DNA from: CAZFVY01 sp964522665
Lineage (GTDB): Bacteria > Verrucomicrobiota > Verrucomicrobiia > Limisphaerales > CAZFVY01
DNA: 53,716 nucleotides
Direction: 5' to 3'
Assembly: GCA_964522665.1 (NCBI GenBank)
Contig: CAZFVY010000043.1
Span: forward strand, 1-53,716
In this document: in pieces, positions 25,381-33,165 of the stretch
Numbering within the stretch: position 1 is the first letter of the stretch
Layout: each line of letters starts with the position of its first letter
Made by a program: the position numbers and the translations under genes
Notes under the pieces: generated by a model
Database searches by the model: none
What the model was told of the DNA's origin: nothing
Seen by the model: only the letters and a program-made list of their open reading frames with translations

Positions 25381-26078
25381 TATGAATCCTTTGGGAGCGA
25401 CCATTGCCGTCGCACGTTGCCTAAAGCCCATCCGAGGCGGCTTAAATCGCGGCGATAGATGACCCGCGCGGTCCCATCGCTGGTGTCCACGACAAACCAC
25501 GCCCTTCGGTAGCCCCGGCCGTTATGCCCGACCGCCGCGACGTCCGCGGAGAACTGATAAGTGCGGCTGGTGATGTACGTCCCGATTTGACGGCAAGTCG
25601 CGGCGCTCGTGATCACCTGCGCGACCCACGCCACCGAGGAGAGCGCGTCCGGGTTCTGCTGCCGGTAGGCCACGAGATTCAACGCCTGGTTGGTGGCGGT
25701 GTTGGGGTCCTGGCCGGTGGCGCCGACGATCAAAGCGGTGAGGACGGGCGCGGAGGCGGTGTTGACGTTGACCAGTCCCTGGATATAGCTGTTCGTGACC
25801 GTGGTGACATTCGGTGAAATGATCGCGAATTCATTCGTGGTCATGCCGTTTTGCAGGAAGTAGTCGAGCAGGTTGGTATAGCTGGCTCCGGGGAGCGGCA
25901 GAACCTTGCTCGTAAGCGCGGTATTCGTCTGCATTAAAGCCTGCAACTGCTGCGCCGCCGTGGCGCTGTTCAGGTTGATCCGCGCGGTGACTCCGTCCGT
26001 CTGCAGGTTTGGCTCGTTACTGTAAACGGTCAGGTATTCGAAGATGCCGGGATCAAGCTTGCCGTCGTGATTATCCAC
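25380..26078 (-). CDS. gspK: GspK minor pseudopilin, C-terminal part (downstream of an in-frame TGA)
   Basis: This open frame of 232 residues begins at a GTG without a clear ribosome binding site. It is in the same frame as the upstream gspK fragment. Reading through the single TGA at 26121-26123 joins the two fragments into about 458 residues, a normal GspK length. Residues downstream of the TGA continue the calcium-loop-like sequence (LLDPNEDDGDVNPP) and the GspK body with helix-hairpin-like NVNTASAPVLTALI. On its own it lacks the export signal and should not function unless the TGA is read through. Its end overlaps the PilM/GspL-like gene start by one base. Confidence 0.7.
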   Translation of the reverse strand: MDNHDGKLDPGIFEYLTVYSNEPNLQTDGVTARINLNSATAAQQLQALMQTNTALTSKVLPLPGASYTNLLDYFLQNGMTTNEFAIISPNVTTVTNSYIQGLVNVNTASAPVLTALIVGATGQDPNTATNQALNLVAYRQQNPDALSSVAWVAQVITSAATCRQIGTYITSRTYQFSADVAAVGHNGRGYRRAWFVVDTSDGTARVIYRRDLSRLGWALGNVRRQWSLPKDS

Positions 26079-26120
26079 CGGCGGGTTGACGTCGCCATCA
26101 TCCTCGTTGGGATCAAGCAG

Positions 26121-26756
26121 TCAGTTGCGATTTAAATCCTCGCCGTAAAGAATGTCCGGCGTCGCGTTGGCCACGAGTTGCAATTCCTCCAAGGTTTCGA
26201 AATTCGCGTTCTTCGAGGAATAAGGCTGATTGAGCCGCTGGTAGGTCTCCGACTCCGCCCCGCCGGTGGTCACCGTCTCATCCGAGTCGCGCCAATCAAT
26301 GATGGACGCAGCCAACTCCGGCGTCATCCGCGGAAGAGCCTCGAGCATGTCGATGGTCGCCGTGTTCAGATTGAGTTTCGAGGCCTCATCCACCAGGCCG
26401 AAATAGGGCACCTCGGTCGAAGGGGTGCCGGTGTTATCTCGCCCGATCAACCAGAAACGCGCGTCACCCACCACTGCCTCCTTGTGCTGATACGAGAGAA
26501 TGTCGGGCATATCGCCGGAATTGAGATTGTTGGTGACCGTATAACAGAGATAGCGAACGGCGCCCTCAATCGCCTGCTCGGCCTGGACGCCGGCCAGGGT
26601 GTTGTCCGCCGCGCGAAATTCATACATCATCGACTGGCCGAAATAGAGCGCGATGCTGACGAGGCCGAACGCGATCCAGAGCACGATCACCAGGACGGCG
26701 CCGCGTTCCCGGGGTTCCAATCCGGCGCGGTGTTTAGGGTGGACTCGGGTCTTCAT
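26121..26756 (-). CDS. gspK: GspK minor pseudopilin, N-terminal part ending at an in-frame TGA
   Basis: This 211-residue fragment has the GspK N-terminus: charged leader, then GAVLVIVLWIAFGLVSIALYF as the pseudopilin helix. It continues with the GspK core including LNLNTATIDMLEALPRMTPELAASIIDWRD. It stops after EDLNRN. The expected next residue in the calcium-binding loop (D-x-N-x-N-G) is Gly, so a GGA to TGA change is the simplest explanation. The fragment could make a truncated pseudopilin lacking the C-terminal domain. GspK forms the tip of the pseudopilus with GspI and GspJ, which are encoded just upstream. The ATG overlaps the gspJ stop by four bases. Confidence 0.85.
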   Translation of the reverse strand: MKTRVHPKHRAGLEPRERGAVLVIVLWIAFGLVSIALYFGQSMMYEFRAADNTLAGVQAEQAIEGAVRYLCYTVTNNLNSGDMPDILSYQHKEAVVGDARFWLIGRDNTGTPSTEVPYFGLVDEASKLNLNTATIDMLEALPRMTPELAASIIDWRDSDETVTTGGAESETYQRLNQPYSSKNANFETLEELQLVANATPDILYGEDLNRN

Positions 26757-27568
26757 CGTGTTGGAATTGGACCCCCGCCGCCGCGGCCACCGCCGCCTCC
26801 ACCGCCTCCGCCGCCGCCCCCCGCCCCTCCTCCAGGGCCACCGCCGCCCCCTTGAATGACCTGGCTGGGCGCCACGTTAATCGTCAAGGCGTTGGTGGAA
26901 TGCTGGACGTCAAGCGGCACGATCATTTGGATGGGCAATCGGGAATGCTGCACCTGCTTATTGGCGAATTCAAGGTTGACCTGCACCGCCAGCGGCATCA
27001 TGGCGTTGGTCGGTTGGGTCGTCGAATCCCAGGTGTCGAGCCACTGCGAACCGTCGTAATACTGGATTTGCAAATTGGCGACGCCGCTCAAAATGACCTG
27101 TTCCCAGAGGTCGGTCGTGCCGGTGGCGAGCAAATTGCGGGAAAGTCCGCGGATCAAGTCCTGGCCCGGCACGCCGGTGGCGATCGGCGGTGGCTTCAGA
27201 TAATACGATACCAACTGGGTGTCACCCCACGGAACATCGTCCTCGACGACCCCTGACGTGGTGTAAATGTCGAGCTCAGCCGAACTGCTGTGCTGGCCGC
27301 CGCTCGCCAGCCCGCTGATCGGCCCGGCGAAGATGCCGGTCGGTATCATGATGCTCCGCAAATCAGTTTTGATGAGATCGATGGCCCGGTTCATCGGGAT
27401 CGCCTCCTCGACGGCGGTGGCCGCGCGGAACCGCAGGTTCAAAGCCCCAAAAAGCACGCTGTTCATCGCCGACAGCACCAGCGCCATGATGGCGGTCGCG
27501 ACCAGCACCTCGATCAAGGTGAATCCCCGACCGAAGCCGCCGACGGAACTTTTGATCCGCAGGGTCAT
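26753..27568 (-). CDS. gspJ: GspJ minor pseudopilin
   Basis: This 271-residue protein has a prepilin leader and the cleavage/methylation motif RG|FTLIEVLVATAIMAL followed by the pilin helix. The body fits GspJ/PulJ: long N-terminal helix (IPMNRAIDLIKTDLRSI), then beta-rich segments with WEQVILSGVANLQIQYYDG. The last ~35 residues are an almost pure Gly tract, much longer than normal for GspJ. It lies between gspI and gspK and overlaps both neighbours by four bases. It would join GspI and GspK in the pseudopilus tip. Confidence 0.88.
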   Translation of the reverse strand: MTLRIKSSVGGFGRGFTLIEVLVATAIMALVLSAMNSVLFGALNLRFRAATAVEEAIPMNRAIDLIKTDLRSIMIPTGIFAGPISGLASGGQHSSSAELDIYTTSGVVEDDVPWGDTQLVSYYLKPPPIATGVPGQDLIRGLSRNLLATGTTDLWEQVILSGVANLQIQYYDGSQWLDTWDSTTQPTNAMMPLAVQVNLEFANKQVQHSRLPIQMIVPLDVQHSTNALTINVAPSQVIQGGGGGPGGGAGGGGGGGGGGGGRGGGGPIPTR

Positions 27569-27981
27569 TGAGGGCTATCTACGACTAAAGTGCTTAACCG
27601 CACGTTAAAATCCTGGTTCTGGACCGGATACGACACTTCGACCGTCACCAGGTGAACCACCTGATTAGTCCACATCTCGTTGCGGGCCGTCCACCGGTAA
27701 CCCGGCCAACGATCACCGAAATTCCCGCCCGCGCCCGCGTTCTTCCATTGACCGGTGACGATCAATTCGTTCAGCCGGCTATCCGCCAGACGGGTCGCCA
27801 CGCCTTTGCGTTCCGCCGCCACGCCGGCCCGACTCGCGATCCGCAGGCCTTCAATGGCCACCGGAATCACAATGGCCATGAACATGAGCGCGGCCATTAC
27901 TTCGACCAGCGTGAAGCCACGCTGCCGGCGGCGCCTAGTGGGTGGCCGGCCGCCGAATCGTGCTCTTATCCCACATTTCAT
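27565..27981 (-). CDS. gspI: GspI minor pseudopilin
   Basis: This 138-residue protein has an Arg-rich leader and the prepilin peptidase site RG|FTLVEVMAALMFMA, followed by the hydrophobic helix. The remaining short domain matches GspI in length and form (LADSRLNELIVTGQW, VTVEVSYPVQN). The start overlaps the end of gspH by about 47 bases; a later start inside the leader would shorten it. GspI nucleates the pseudopilus tip complex with GspJ and GspK. Confidence 0.85.
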   Translation of the reverse strand: MKCGIRARFGGRPPTRRRRQRGFTLVEVMAALMFMAIVIPVAIEGLRIASRAGVAAERKGVATRLADSRLNELIVTGQWKNAGAGGNFGDRWPGYRWTARNEMWTNQVVHLVTVEVSYPVQNQDFNVRLSTLVVDSPQ

Positions 27982-28567
27982 AGCTCAGCCGGTTGTCGGC
28001 CTGCCCGACGGCGATCCAATCGTTTTCATTCTGCCGGACGACCACCGTGGCCAAACTCTCTTCGCCAATCGAACCGTCGGGCAGAAAACGGATCTGCGTC
28101 TGCAGATTGCGGCTCGGCGGCACGACCGTCGTCGGCCCGGCCGCCGTCTGCGCCTTTTGCGCGCGGACCGCAGGCTGGAGCAGAAACCCGAGATTCTCAT
28201 CCAGCGTGAAGCTCAAATTCTTGCCCACGCCCGTGTAGCTCAAAGCCTGCCACGCCGAATCATTGGCTCCGGCCTTGGCCGTGTAACCATCCTGCGCCCG
28301 CAAGCCATAACTCCGAGTACGTTGATCGATCCAAAGTATCATCGGCACGCCTTCCGAGACCGCCCGGCTTTGCCCAAGGCGCGTCAGCGCCAGAATCCGG
28401 CGGGCCTCCGACTCCAGGGTACGGCCGCGAAAGAAACTGCTCAGTTGCGGCGCCACGACCGCGAGGACGCTCGCCATCACCATCATCACTACGATCAGTT
28501 CGATGAGGGTAAAGCCGCGCCGCGCGGGCCGGCTAACGTTTGCTCGTATCCCAGTTGGCAATATCAT
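27935..28567 (-). CDS. gspH: GspH-like minor pseudopilin
   Basis: This 210-residue protein has the leader and cleavage site RG|FTLIELIVVMMVMASVLAV followed by a GspH/FimT-type beta domain. Recognisable segments are LESEARRILALTRLGQSRAVSEGVP and the C-terminal strand FLPDGSIGEE. A Pro/Thr-rich insertion (TAAGPTTVVPPS) lies near residue 145. GspH is a minor component at the pseudopilus tip. The gene overlaps gspG upstream by about 35 bases and gspI downstream, an unusually tight arrangement. Confidence 0.86.
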   Translation of the reverse strand: MILPTGIRANVSRPARRGFTLIELIVVMMVMASVLAVVAPQLSSFFRGRTLESEARRILALTRLGQSRAVSEGVPMILWIDQRTRSYGLRAQDGYTAKAGANDSAWQALSYTGVGKNLSFTLDENLGFLLQPAVRAQKAQTAAGPTTVVPPSRNLQTQIRFLPDGSIGEESLATVVVRQNENDWIAVGQADNRLSYEMWDKSTIRRPATH

Positions 28568-28985
28568 CGTCGCCTCCGACTCGACCGTCCGGCCCCATCG
28601 ACATCAGGTCATACGTGCCGTTGTTGTGTTTGGCCGGGCAATCGTAAATATAGGGATGCTCCCACGGATCGTTCGGAATGCCCTGCTTGAGATACGGACC
28701 GTGCCAGTTTTGCGCCGCCTTCGGCTGGACGACTAAATCCTGCAGGCCGTCCTTGCCCTTCGGATAATAGCCATTGTCGGTCTCGAACATGTCGAGAGCC
28801 GTGCCAAAATTCGCGATTTGGGCCTTGGCGGCGGTCACCTTGGCTTGTTCCGAGCGACCGGCCAGTTTCGGCACGACGATCGCGGCGAGCGTGGCGAGAA
28901 TCACCAGCACGAGCAGCATTTCGATCAGCGTGAAGCCGCGCGCGCCGGCGCGGAACGTGGCTTGAACAGGTCGGTTAATCTTCAT
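28533..28985 (-). CDS. gspG: GspG major pseudopilin
   Basis: This 150-residue protein is a typical GspG: leader, RG|FTLIEMLLVLVILATLAAIVVPKL, then the conserved helix QIANFGTALDMFETDNGYYP. The C-terminal calcium-site region follows (WEHPYIYDCPAKHNNGTYDLMSMGPDG, GGDDDIANW). Length and motif order match the family. GspG polymerises into the pseudopilus that pushes substrates through the secretin. The gene follows gspF by 21 bp. Confidence 0.96.
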   Translation of the reverse strand: MKINRPVQATFRAGARGFTLIEMLLVLVILATLAAIVVPKLAGRSEQAKVTAAKAQIANFGTALDMFETDNGYYPKGKDGLQDLVVQPKAAQNWHGPYLKQGIPNDPWEHPYIYDCPAKHNNGTYDLMSMGPDGRVGGDDDIANWDTSKR

Positions 28986-29006
28986 AGGGCAAGTTTTGAA
29001 TTACGG

Positions 29007-30233
29007 TCATTTGATATGGTCTTGGAGACTGAAGATCGGGATCACCATCCCGATGAAAATCGTGCCGATAAACCCGGCGATCAGGAAGAGCATCAACGGC
29101 TCCGCGAGGGCGACGGCGGACTTCAACTGCCGGTCAAGGTCCCCTTCGGTGACCTCCGCCAGACGAATCAGCTCCTGATCGAGCCGTCCGCTTTCCTCGG
29201 CGACCGAGATCATCTCGAGGGTCGAGCCGACGAAGAGTTGGCGACAATCGCCCAAGCTCTCGCCCAACTGGCCTCCTTCTTTCACACGGTCAATCGAATT
29301 TCCCACGGCGTCCACGAGAATTTGATTGCCAATGGATTTGCGCGCCACGTTAAGGCCGTTGATCAGCGGCACCCCGGCGGCCAGCAAGGTCCCCAACATG
29401 CGGCAGAAGCGGGCCATCGCGAATTGCGCCACCAGGTTTCCGACGACCGGCGCGCGCAGGACAAAGCCCTCCCAAACACGCTTGCCCTGCTCCGAACTCA
29501 TCCAGTTTCGAACAAGATAAACGATCAGGCCGATCCCGAGCGCGACGAACAAACCGTACGAACGGAGCACCTGACTCGCGTTAACGATCATTTGCGTCAG
29601 GAGCGGCAGGTCGGCCCCAAACCCGGCGAAGAGCGCCTGGAAGCGGGGGATGAAAAACACCAGCAAATAGATGACCACGGCGATCGCCAGCACGAGCAGG
29701 ATGACAGGGTATAGCATCGCCGCCGAAACCTTCGCCTTGAGGTCCTTCTCGCGCGCCTGGAAATCGGCCACCTGCTTCAAGACGACATCGAGAAATCCGC
29801 CGGTCTCACCGGCCTGGACCATCGCGACATAGACCCGGGGGAAGGTATCCGGCGACTTGGCCATCGCGTCGGCCAGGGTCATGCCATCCACCACCGAATC
29901 GTGGATTTCCTTCCACTTTTCCTTGGCGACAGGTGACGAGGATTCCTTGTGCAGGATAACCAGCGCCCGGCTCAACGGCACGCCCGCGGCGAGCAGATTC
30001 GAGAGCAGGCGCGTGAAGTTCTCCAGCATCTTGGGCGTGATCTTCTTCGACGCCCAGGGCGCTTGGACGGTTTCGGCCTTCGCCGGCTGCCGCGCTCCGC
30101 CGTCGGTAAGACTGACCGGCTGCAGCCCGCGCCCTTCGATTTGTCGAAAGGCGTCCTGCCGCCCCTCGGCCTCGATGCGGCCTTCGGTGATGACGCCGTT
30201 GGGCTGGAGCGCCTTAAACTGAAACGACGCCAT
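29007..30233 (-). CDS. gspF: GspF inner-membrane platform protein
   Basis: This 408-residue protein starts MASFQFKALQPNGVITEG, a typical GspF/PilC N-terminus. It contains two copies of the T2SSF domain. The first includes FTRLLSNLLAAGVPLSRALVIL, the second FCRMLGTLLAAGVPLINGLNVA. Membrane segments occur near residue 170 (LYPVILLVLAIAVVIYLLVFFI), near 220 and at the C-terminus (LMLFLIAGFIGTIFIGMVIPIF). GspF couples the GspE ATPase to pseudopilus assembly. Its start overlaps the gspE end by 20 bases. Confidence 0.96.
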   Translation of the reverse strand: MASFQFKALQPNGVITEGRIEAEGRQDAFRQIEGRGLQPVSLTDGGARQPAKAETVQAPWASKKITPKMLENFTRLLSNLLAAGVPLSRALVILHKESSSPVAKEKWKEIHDSVVDGMTLADAMAKSPDTFPRVYVAMVQAGETGGFLDVVLKQVADFQAREKDLKAKVSAAMLYPVILLVLAIAVVIYLLVFFIPRFQALFAGFGADLPLLTQMIVNASQVLRSYGLFVALGIGLIVYLVRNWMSSEQGKRVWEGFVLRAPVVGNLVAQFAMARFCRMLGTLLAAGVPLINGLNVARKSIGNQILVDAVGNSIDRVKEGGQLGESLGDCRQLFVGSTLEMISVAEESGRLDQELIRLAEVTEGDLDRQLKSAVALAEPLMLFLIAGFIGTIFIGMVIPIFSLQDHIK

Positions 30234-31995
30234 ACTTTTGATTCCCCGCCGCCGCCACTGGCTCGGCCTCCGCGGGAGCCTCGGTCTCGATAATCTTTGG
30301 CTTCGCCGCTTCGTTGAACGACTGGTCCTTGGTGACCCGCATGACTTCCTCGGCGGTCGTGACGCCGGACCGAACCAGACGCCAGCCGTCTTCGCTCAAC
30401 GTGCGCATCCCGTTTTTCCGAGCCACTTCGAGAATCTGGCCGCTGGAGCAGTTCTGCAAAATCAATTGGCGGATCTCATGATCCATATCCATCATTTCGA
30501 AGATGCCGCGGCGTCCATGATACCCGGTCTGACGGCAGGCGCGACAGCCGATCGCCTTGAACAACGGCACGGTTTGGGCAATCTCCAGTTTGACCTTCAA
30601 CGCCCGGACGGTCGGCGAATGGTCCTCTTCCTTGCAGTGCGGGCAGAGCACGCGCACCAACCGTTGCGCCAGCACCGCTTCAAGCGAGGAGGCGACCAGG
30701 TACGGCTCCACTCCCATATCGACCAACCGCGTCAACGCGCTGGGTGCGTCGTTCGTGTGGAGCGTCGAGAAAACCAAATGGCCGGTCAGCGAAGCCTGCA
30801 CCGCGATTTGGGCCGTTTCCCGGTCGCGGATTTCGCCGATCAGCACCACGTCCGGGTCATGCCGCAGAATCGCCCGCAGACCGCGCGCAAAGGTTAGTCC
30901 CGTCTTTTCCGAGACCTGAATCTGGTTGATGCCTTTGAGTTGATATTCAATCGGGTCCTCAATCGTGATGATCTTGCGGACGGAATCGTTGATTTCATTC
31001 AACGCCGTGTAAAGCGTGGTAGTCTTGCCGCTGCCGGTCGGACCGGTGACGAGCGCGATCCCATGCGGCAAGCCGAGAATCTTGCGGAACAAATCCATCT
31101 CGCGCTGGGCCATGCCCATCTCCTGCATGCCGAGCAGCGTGGCGTCCTGGCGCAGCAAACGCAGCACCACCGCCTCGCCGTGCAACATCGGGATCACCGA
31201 AACGCGGATGTCCACCTCGCGATCGTCGAGCCGAATCTTGATACGGCCGTCTTGCGGCAGGCGTTTCTCGGCGATGTTCAAGTGGCTGAGAATCTTGACG
31301 CGGGAGACTATGGCCGGTTGGAAGCGTTTGATCTGCGGCGGCACCGGGACTTCCTGGAGCACGCCGTCGATGCGGTAACGGATGCGAAATTCATCCTCGA
31401 ACGGTTCCAGGTGAATGTCGGACGCGCGCAATTCGATGGCGTCGCGCAATACCTGATTGACGAAGCGGATAATCGACGCGTCTTCGGCCGCCGTATCGAG
31501 GTCCGTGTCTTCCCCGCTGATGTCCTCATCGACGACTTGGAGCCGGGCTTCCTCACCAAGCGTGTCAATCGTGTCCGCGCCCACGCCCAGCCGCTTCTTC
31601 ATCTCGCGCTGGATCGCCTCGCTCGGCGCCAGGATCGGCTTTAATTTGAGGCCGGTCAGAACGGTGAGGGTGTCCAATCCCTGCGTGGCAAACAACCGGC
31701 TCGTGGCGACCTCCACCGTGCCGTTCGTCCGCTTGAGCGGCAGAACCTCTTCTTTGAGGAGGATGCGGGCCGGGAAGAGTGAAAGCAGTTCCCGATCGAG
31801 TTCGACGTCCTCCAAGTCGGTGAAGGCCAGCCCGTATTCGTCGGCCAACCAACGGAGGACATCTTCTTCGGTCTTGACGGTCGGCGCCGAGCCGCCGCGG
31901 CAATGTTCCGCGAGCGCCTGCGCGTCCCGGGCGGAAAGCTGCTTGCCTTCCACCATTTTATCGAGCAACTCTTTCATCTCATTTCCCGGCTTCAA
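30214..31995 (-). CDS. gspE: GspE type II secretion ATPase
   Basis: This 593-residue secretion ATPase has an N-terminal T2SSE_N domain (about 40-140). The catalytic domain contains Walker A GPTGSGKT (318-325), Asp box IITIEDPIE (342-350), Walker B VVLIGEIRD (383-391) and His box TGHLVFSTLHTNDA (404-417). The zinc-binding cysteines CPHC (451-454) and CRAC (484-487) are present. A ~35-residue Ala/Glu/Pro tail extends the C-terminus. It powers pseudopilus growth on the cytoplasmic face of GspF/GspL. It follows the Gly-rich exported protein by 16 bp and is the first core T2SS gene of the operon. Confidence 0.97.
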   Translation of the reverse strand: MKPGNEMKELLDKMVEGKQLSARDAQALAEHCRGGSAPTVKTEEDVLRWLADEYGLAFTDLEDVELDRELLSLFPARILLKEEVLPLKRTNGTVEVATSRLFATQGLDTLTVLTGLKLKPILAPSEAIQREMKKRLGVGADTIDTLGEEARLQVVDEDISGEDTDLDTAAEDASIIRFVNQVLRDAIELRASDIHLEPFEDEFRIRYRIDGVLQEVPVPPQIKRFQPAIVSRVKILSHLNIAEKRLPQDGRIKIRLDDREVDIRVSVIPMLHGEAVVLRLLRQDATLLGMQEMGMAQREMDLFRKILGLPHGIALVTGPTGSGKTTTLYTALNEINDSVRKIITIEDPIEYQLKGINQIQVSEKTGLTFARGLRAILRHDPDVVLIGEIRDRETAQIAVQASLTGHLVFSTLHTNDAPSALTRLVDMGVEPYLVASSLEAVLAQRLVRVLCPHCKEEDHSPTVRALKVKLEIAQTVPLFKAIGCRACRQTGYHGRRGIFEMMDMDHEIRQLILQNCSSGQILEVARKNGMRTLSEDGWRLVRSGVTTAEEVMRVTKDQSFNEAAKPKIIETEAPAEAEPVAAAGNQKYGVVSV

Positions 31996-32011
31996 ATCCG
32001 CGTCCGCCCGC

Positions 32012-32626
32012 TCAGCGGAGCAAACCCATCAACATGGCGCTCGCCTCCTGGCGCACCGTCAGGAGCTTGCGCAAGTCTTCCTGCGCCGACTCGAGTTTCG
32101 CTTCGGCGGCTTTGCGCGCGTCGCGAACCTTCGCCATTTTCGCTTTCAAATCATCGGCCGACGCCTTCGCCTCCACCGCGCTTTGCAGGGCCTCGGTCTC
32201 GGGCGCCGGCGTGCCACGGTTTCCGCCGCGGCGTCCACCCCGTCCGCCGCCATTGGCGTCCGCGGGAGCCGCGTTCGTGTCGGTGTTATTGTTGTTGTTC
32301 GCGCGCCGTCCGCCACCACGCCCGCCGGGACCGCCAAATCCGCCGAAGGAACCGACGGCCTGACGGGCGTCGAGGACCTTTTGGATTTTGTCTTCCAGGA
32401 CCTTCCACTCGTCGTCGTTCGTGACTTCAAGGCGTTCCTTGTAATTGTCCATCATCCGCTGCCGAAATTGCGCCGGATCGAAATTTCCCCTGCCACCACC
32501 GCCACCACCGCCACCACCGCCACCGCCCGCTTGGGCCAGAGAACGCGTTGGGCTAATTAGGAATCCGGCCAGGGCCACCGCGCAGGCCAAGTGCTTCACC
32601 GAGACAAACCGCTGTATTCTGTTCAT
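32012..32626 (-). CDS. Gly-rich exported protein, first gene of the T2SS operon
   Basis: This protein of about 204 residues starts at ATG 32626. Codons upstream of this ATG, back to 32677, look non-coding. A signal peptide (KHLACAVALAGFLISPTRSLAQ) is followed by a pure Gly tract of about 12 residues. A helical region comes next (FRQRMMDNYKERLEV, DEWKVLEDKIQKVLDARQ), then a Gly/Arg/Asn-rich disordered part and a final coiled-coil-like helix (about 130-200). No family is recognised. It heads the T2SS operon and lies 76 bp downstream of the predicted sigma-54 start point. A role as periplasmic accessory or substrate of the secretion system is possible but not shown. Confidence 0.65.
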   Translation of the reverse strand: MNRIQRFVSVKHLACAVALAGFLISPTRSLAQAGGGGGGGGGGGGRGNFDPAQFRQRMMDNYKERLEVTNDDEWKVLEDKIQKVLDARQAVGSFGGFGGPGGRGGGRRANNNNNTDTNAAPADANGGGRGGRRGGNRGTPAPETEALQSAVEAKASADDLKAKMAKVRDARKAAEAKLESAQEDLRKLLTVRQEASAMLMGLLR

Positions 32627-32701
32627 CGCTAGAGTTGAGTTGTTTTGCTTGTTCGTATGTTGCGGCCATCGGGTCACCTCGACCCAGCGGCGGATTCTTT
32701 A

Positions 32702-32729
32702 AGCGCTACCTAAGCAATCAGAGCGCCAA
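32702..32729 (-). promoter_or_regulatory. Candidate sigma-54 promoter of the T2SS operon
   Basis: On the minus strand TTGGCGC-TCTGA-TTGCT matches the sigma-54 -24/-12 consensus (TGGCAC-N5-TTGC) with one mismatch and exact GG-N10-GC spacing. The predicted start point is near 32702, giving a 76-nt leader to the first gene. The operon encodes a sigma-54 activator at its far end, which supports the call. Confidence 0.55.
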
Positions 32730-32768
32730 GCGCGACTGCCCATGCAAAACGCCCGTTCGCAGTGGGTT

Positions 32769-32791
32769 GTGTGCGCATTCTTTTCGCACAC
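32769..32791. promoter_or_regulatory. Inverted repeat, candidate activator site
   Basis: GTGTGCG (32769-32775) and CGCACAC (32785-32791) form a perfect inverted repeat with a 9-bp spacer. A further half-site, TTGCGCAC, lies at 32815-32822. The dyad is centred about 78 bp upstream of the predicted T2SS start point, a plausible place for an NtrC-type activator. Confidence 0.4.
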
Positions 32792-32829
32792 TCGGTAACT
32801 GCCCTAAGCAAACTTTGCGCACTTCGTCA

Positions 32830-32923
32830 CAGGTTTCAGGTCACGCGCGGAATCCGGTCCGATAGACGCTCACAAGACAGGGCAGGTTTCAGGATTCTCG
32901 CGCGCCGCGCCGGTCGCTGAAAC
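32830..32923. repeat. CAGGTTTCAGG direct repeat plus inverted third half-site
   Basis: CAGGTTTCAGG occurs at 32830-32840 and 32883-32893, 53 bp apart (about five helical turns). The reverse-oriented CTGAAAC follows at 32917-32923. All lie between the two divergent sigma-54-like promoters, so they are candidate enhancer sites shared by both. Confidence 0.4.
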
Positions 32924-33039
32924 TGATTGTCAACGTGATGATTAGGGTGCGACCGTCGAAAACGCGGGTCGTCTTGGCGAGCTTGAGCCTCGCTCTCCGA
33001 AGGGGCCATGCGCGCGCGCGGCCGACCTGCGCGCCCCGG

Positions 33040-33066
33040 TGGCACAAGTGATGCTGTCCCTTACTT
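33040..33066 (+). promoter_or_regulatory. Candidate sigma-54 promoter of the exported 242-aa protein
   Basis: TGGCAC-AAGTG-ATGCT on the plus strand has a perfect -24 element, exact spacing and one mismatch in the -12 element. The predicted start near 33066 leaves a 100-nt leader. It diverges from the T2SS promoter about 310 bp away. Confidence 0.55.
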
Positions 33067-33165
33067 ATCGCGAATGATGGCTTGGCGGCAGGGCAATGCG
33101 TCCTTTTTGAGGAATCAGTCGCGAATGCGGAAAAATAACTTAAAAACTACATAAAGGAACCTACG

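Noticed and set aside
25380..26756. TGA recoded as Gly or Trp throughout the genome
   Set aside because: Several intact genes here, such as the PilM/GspL-like gene and the cNMP-domain kinase, end in TGA, so it works as a stop in general.
28818..29714. Plus-strand open frame of 298 codons opposite gspG and gspF
   Set aside because: His/Arg/Asp/Gln-rich shadow of highly conserved T2SS genes.
32927..32940. TTGACA on the minus strand as a sigma-70 -35 element for the T2SS operon
   Set aside because: No -10-like hexamer at 16-18 bp; the following sequence is very GC-rich.
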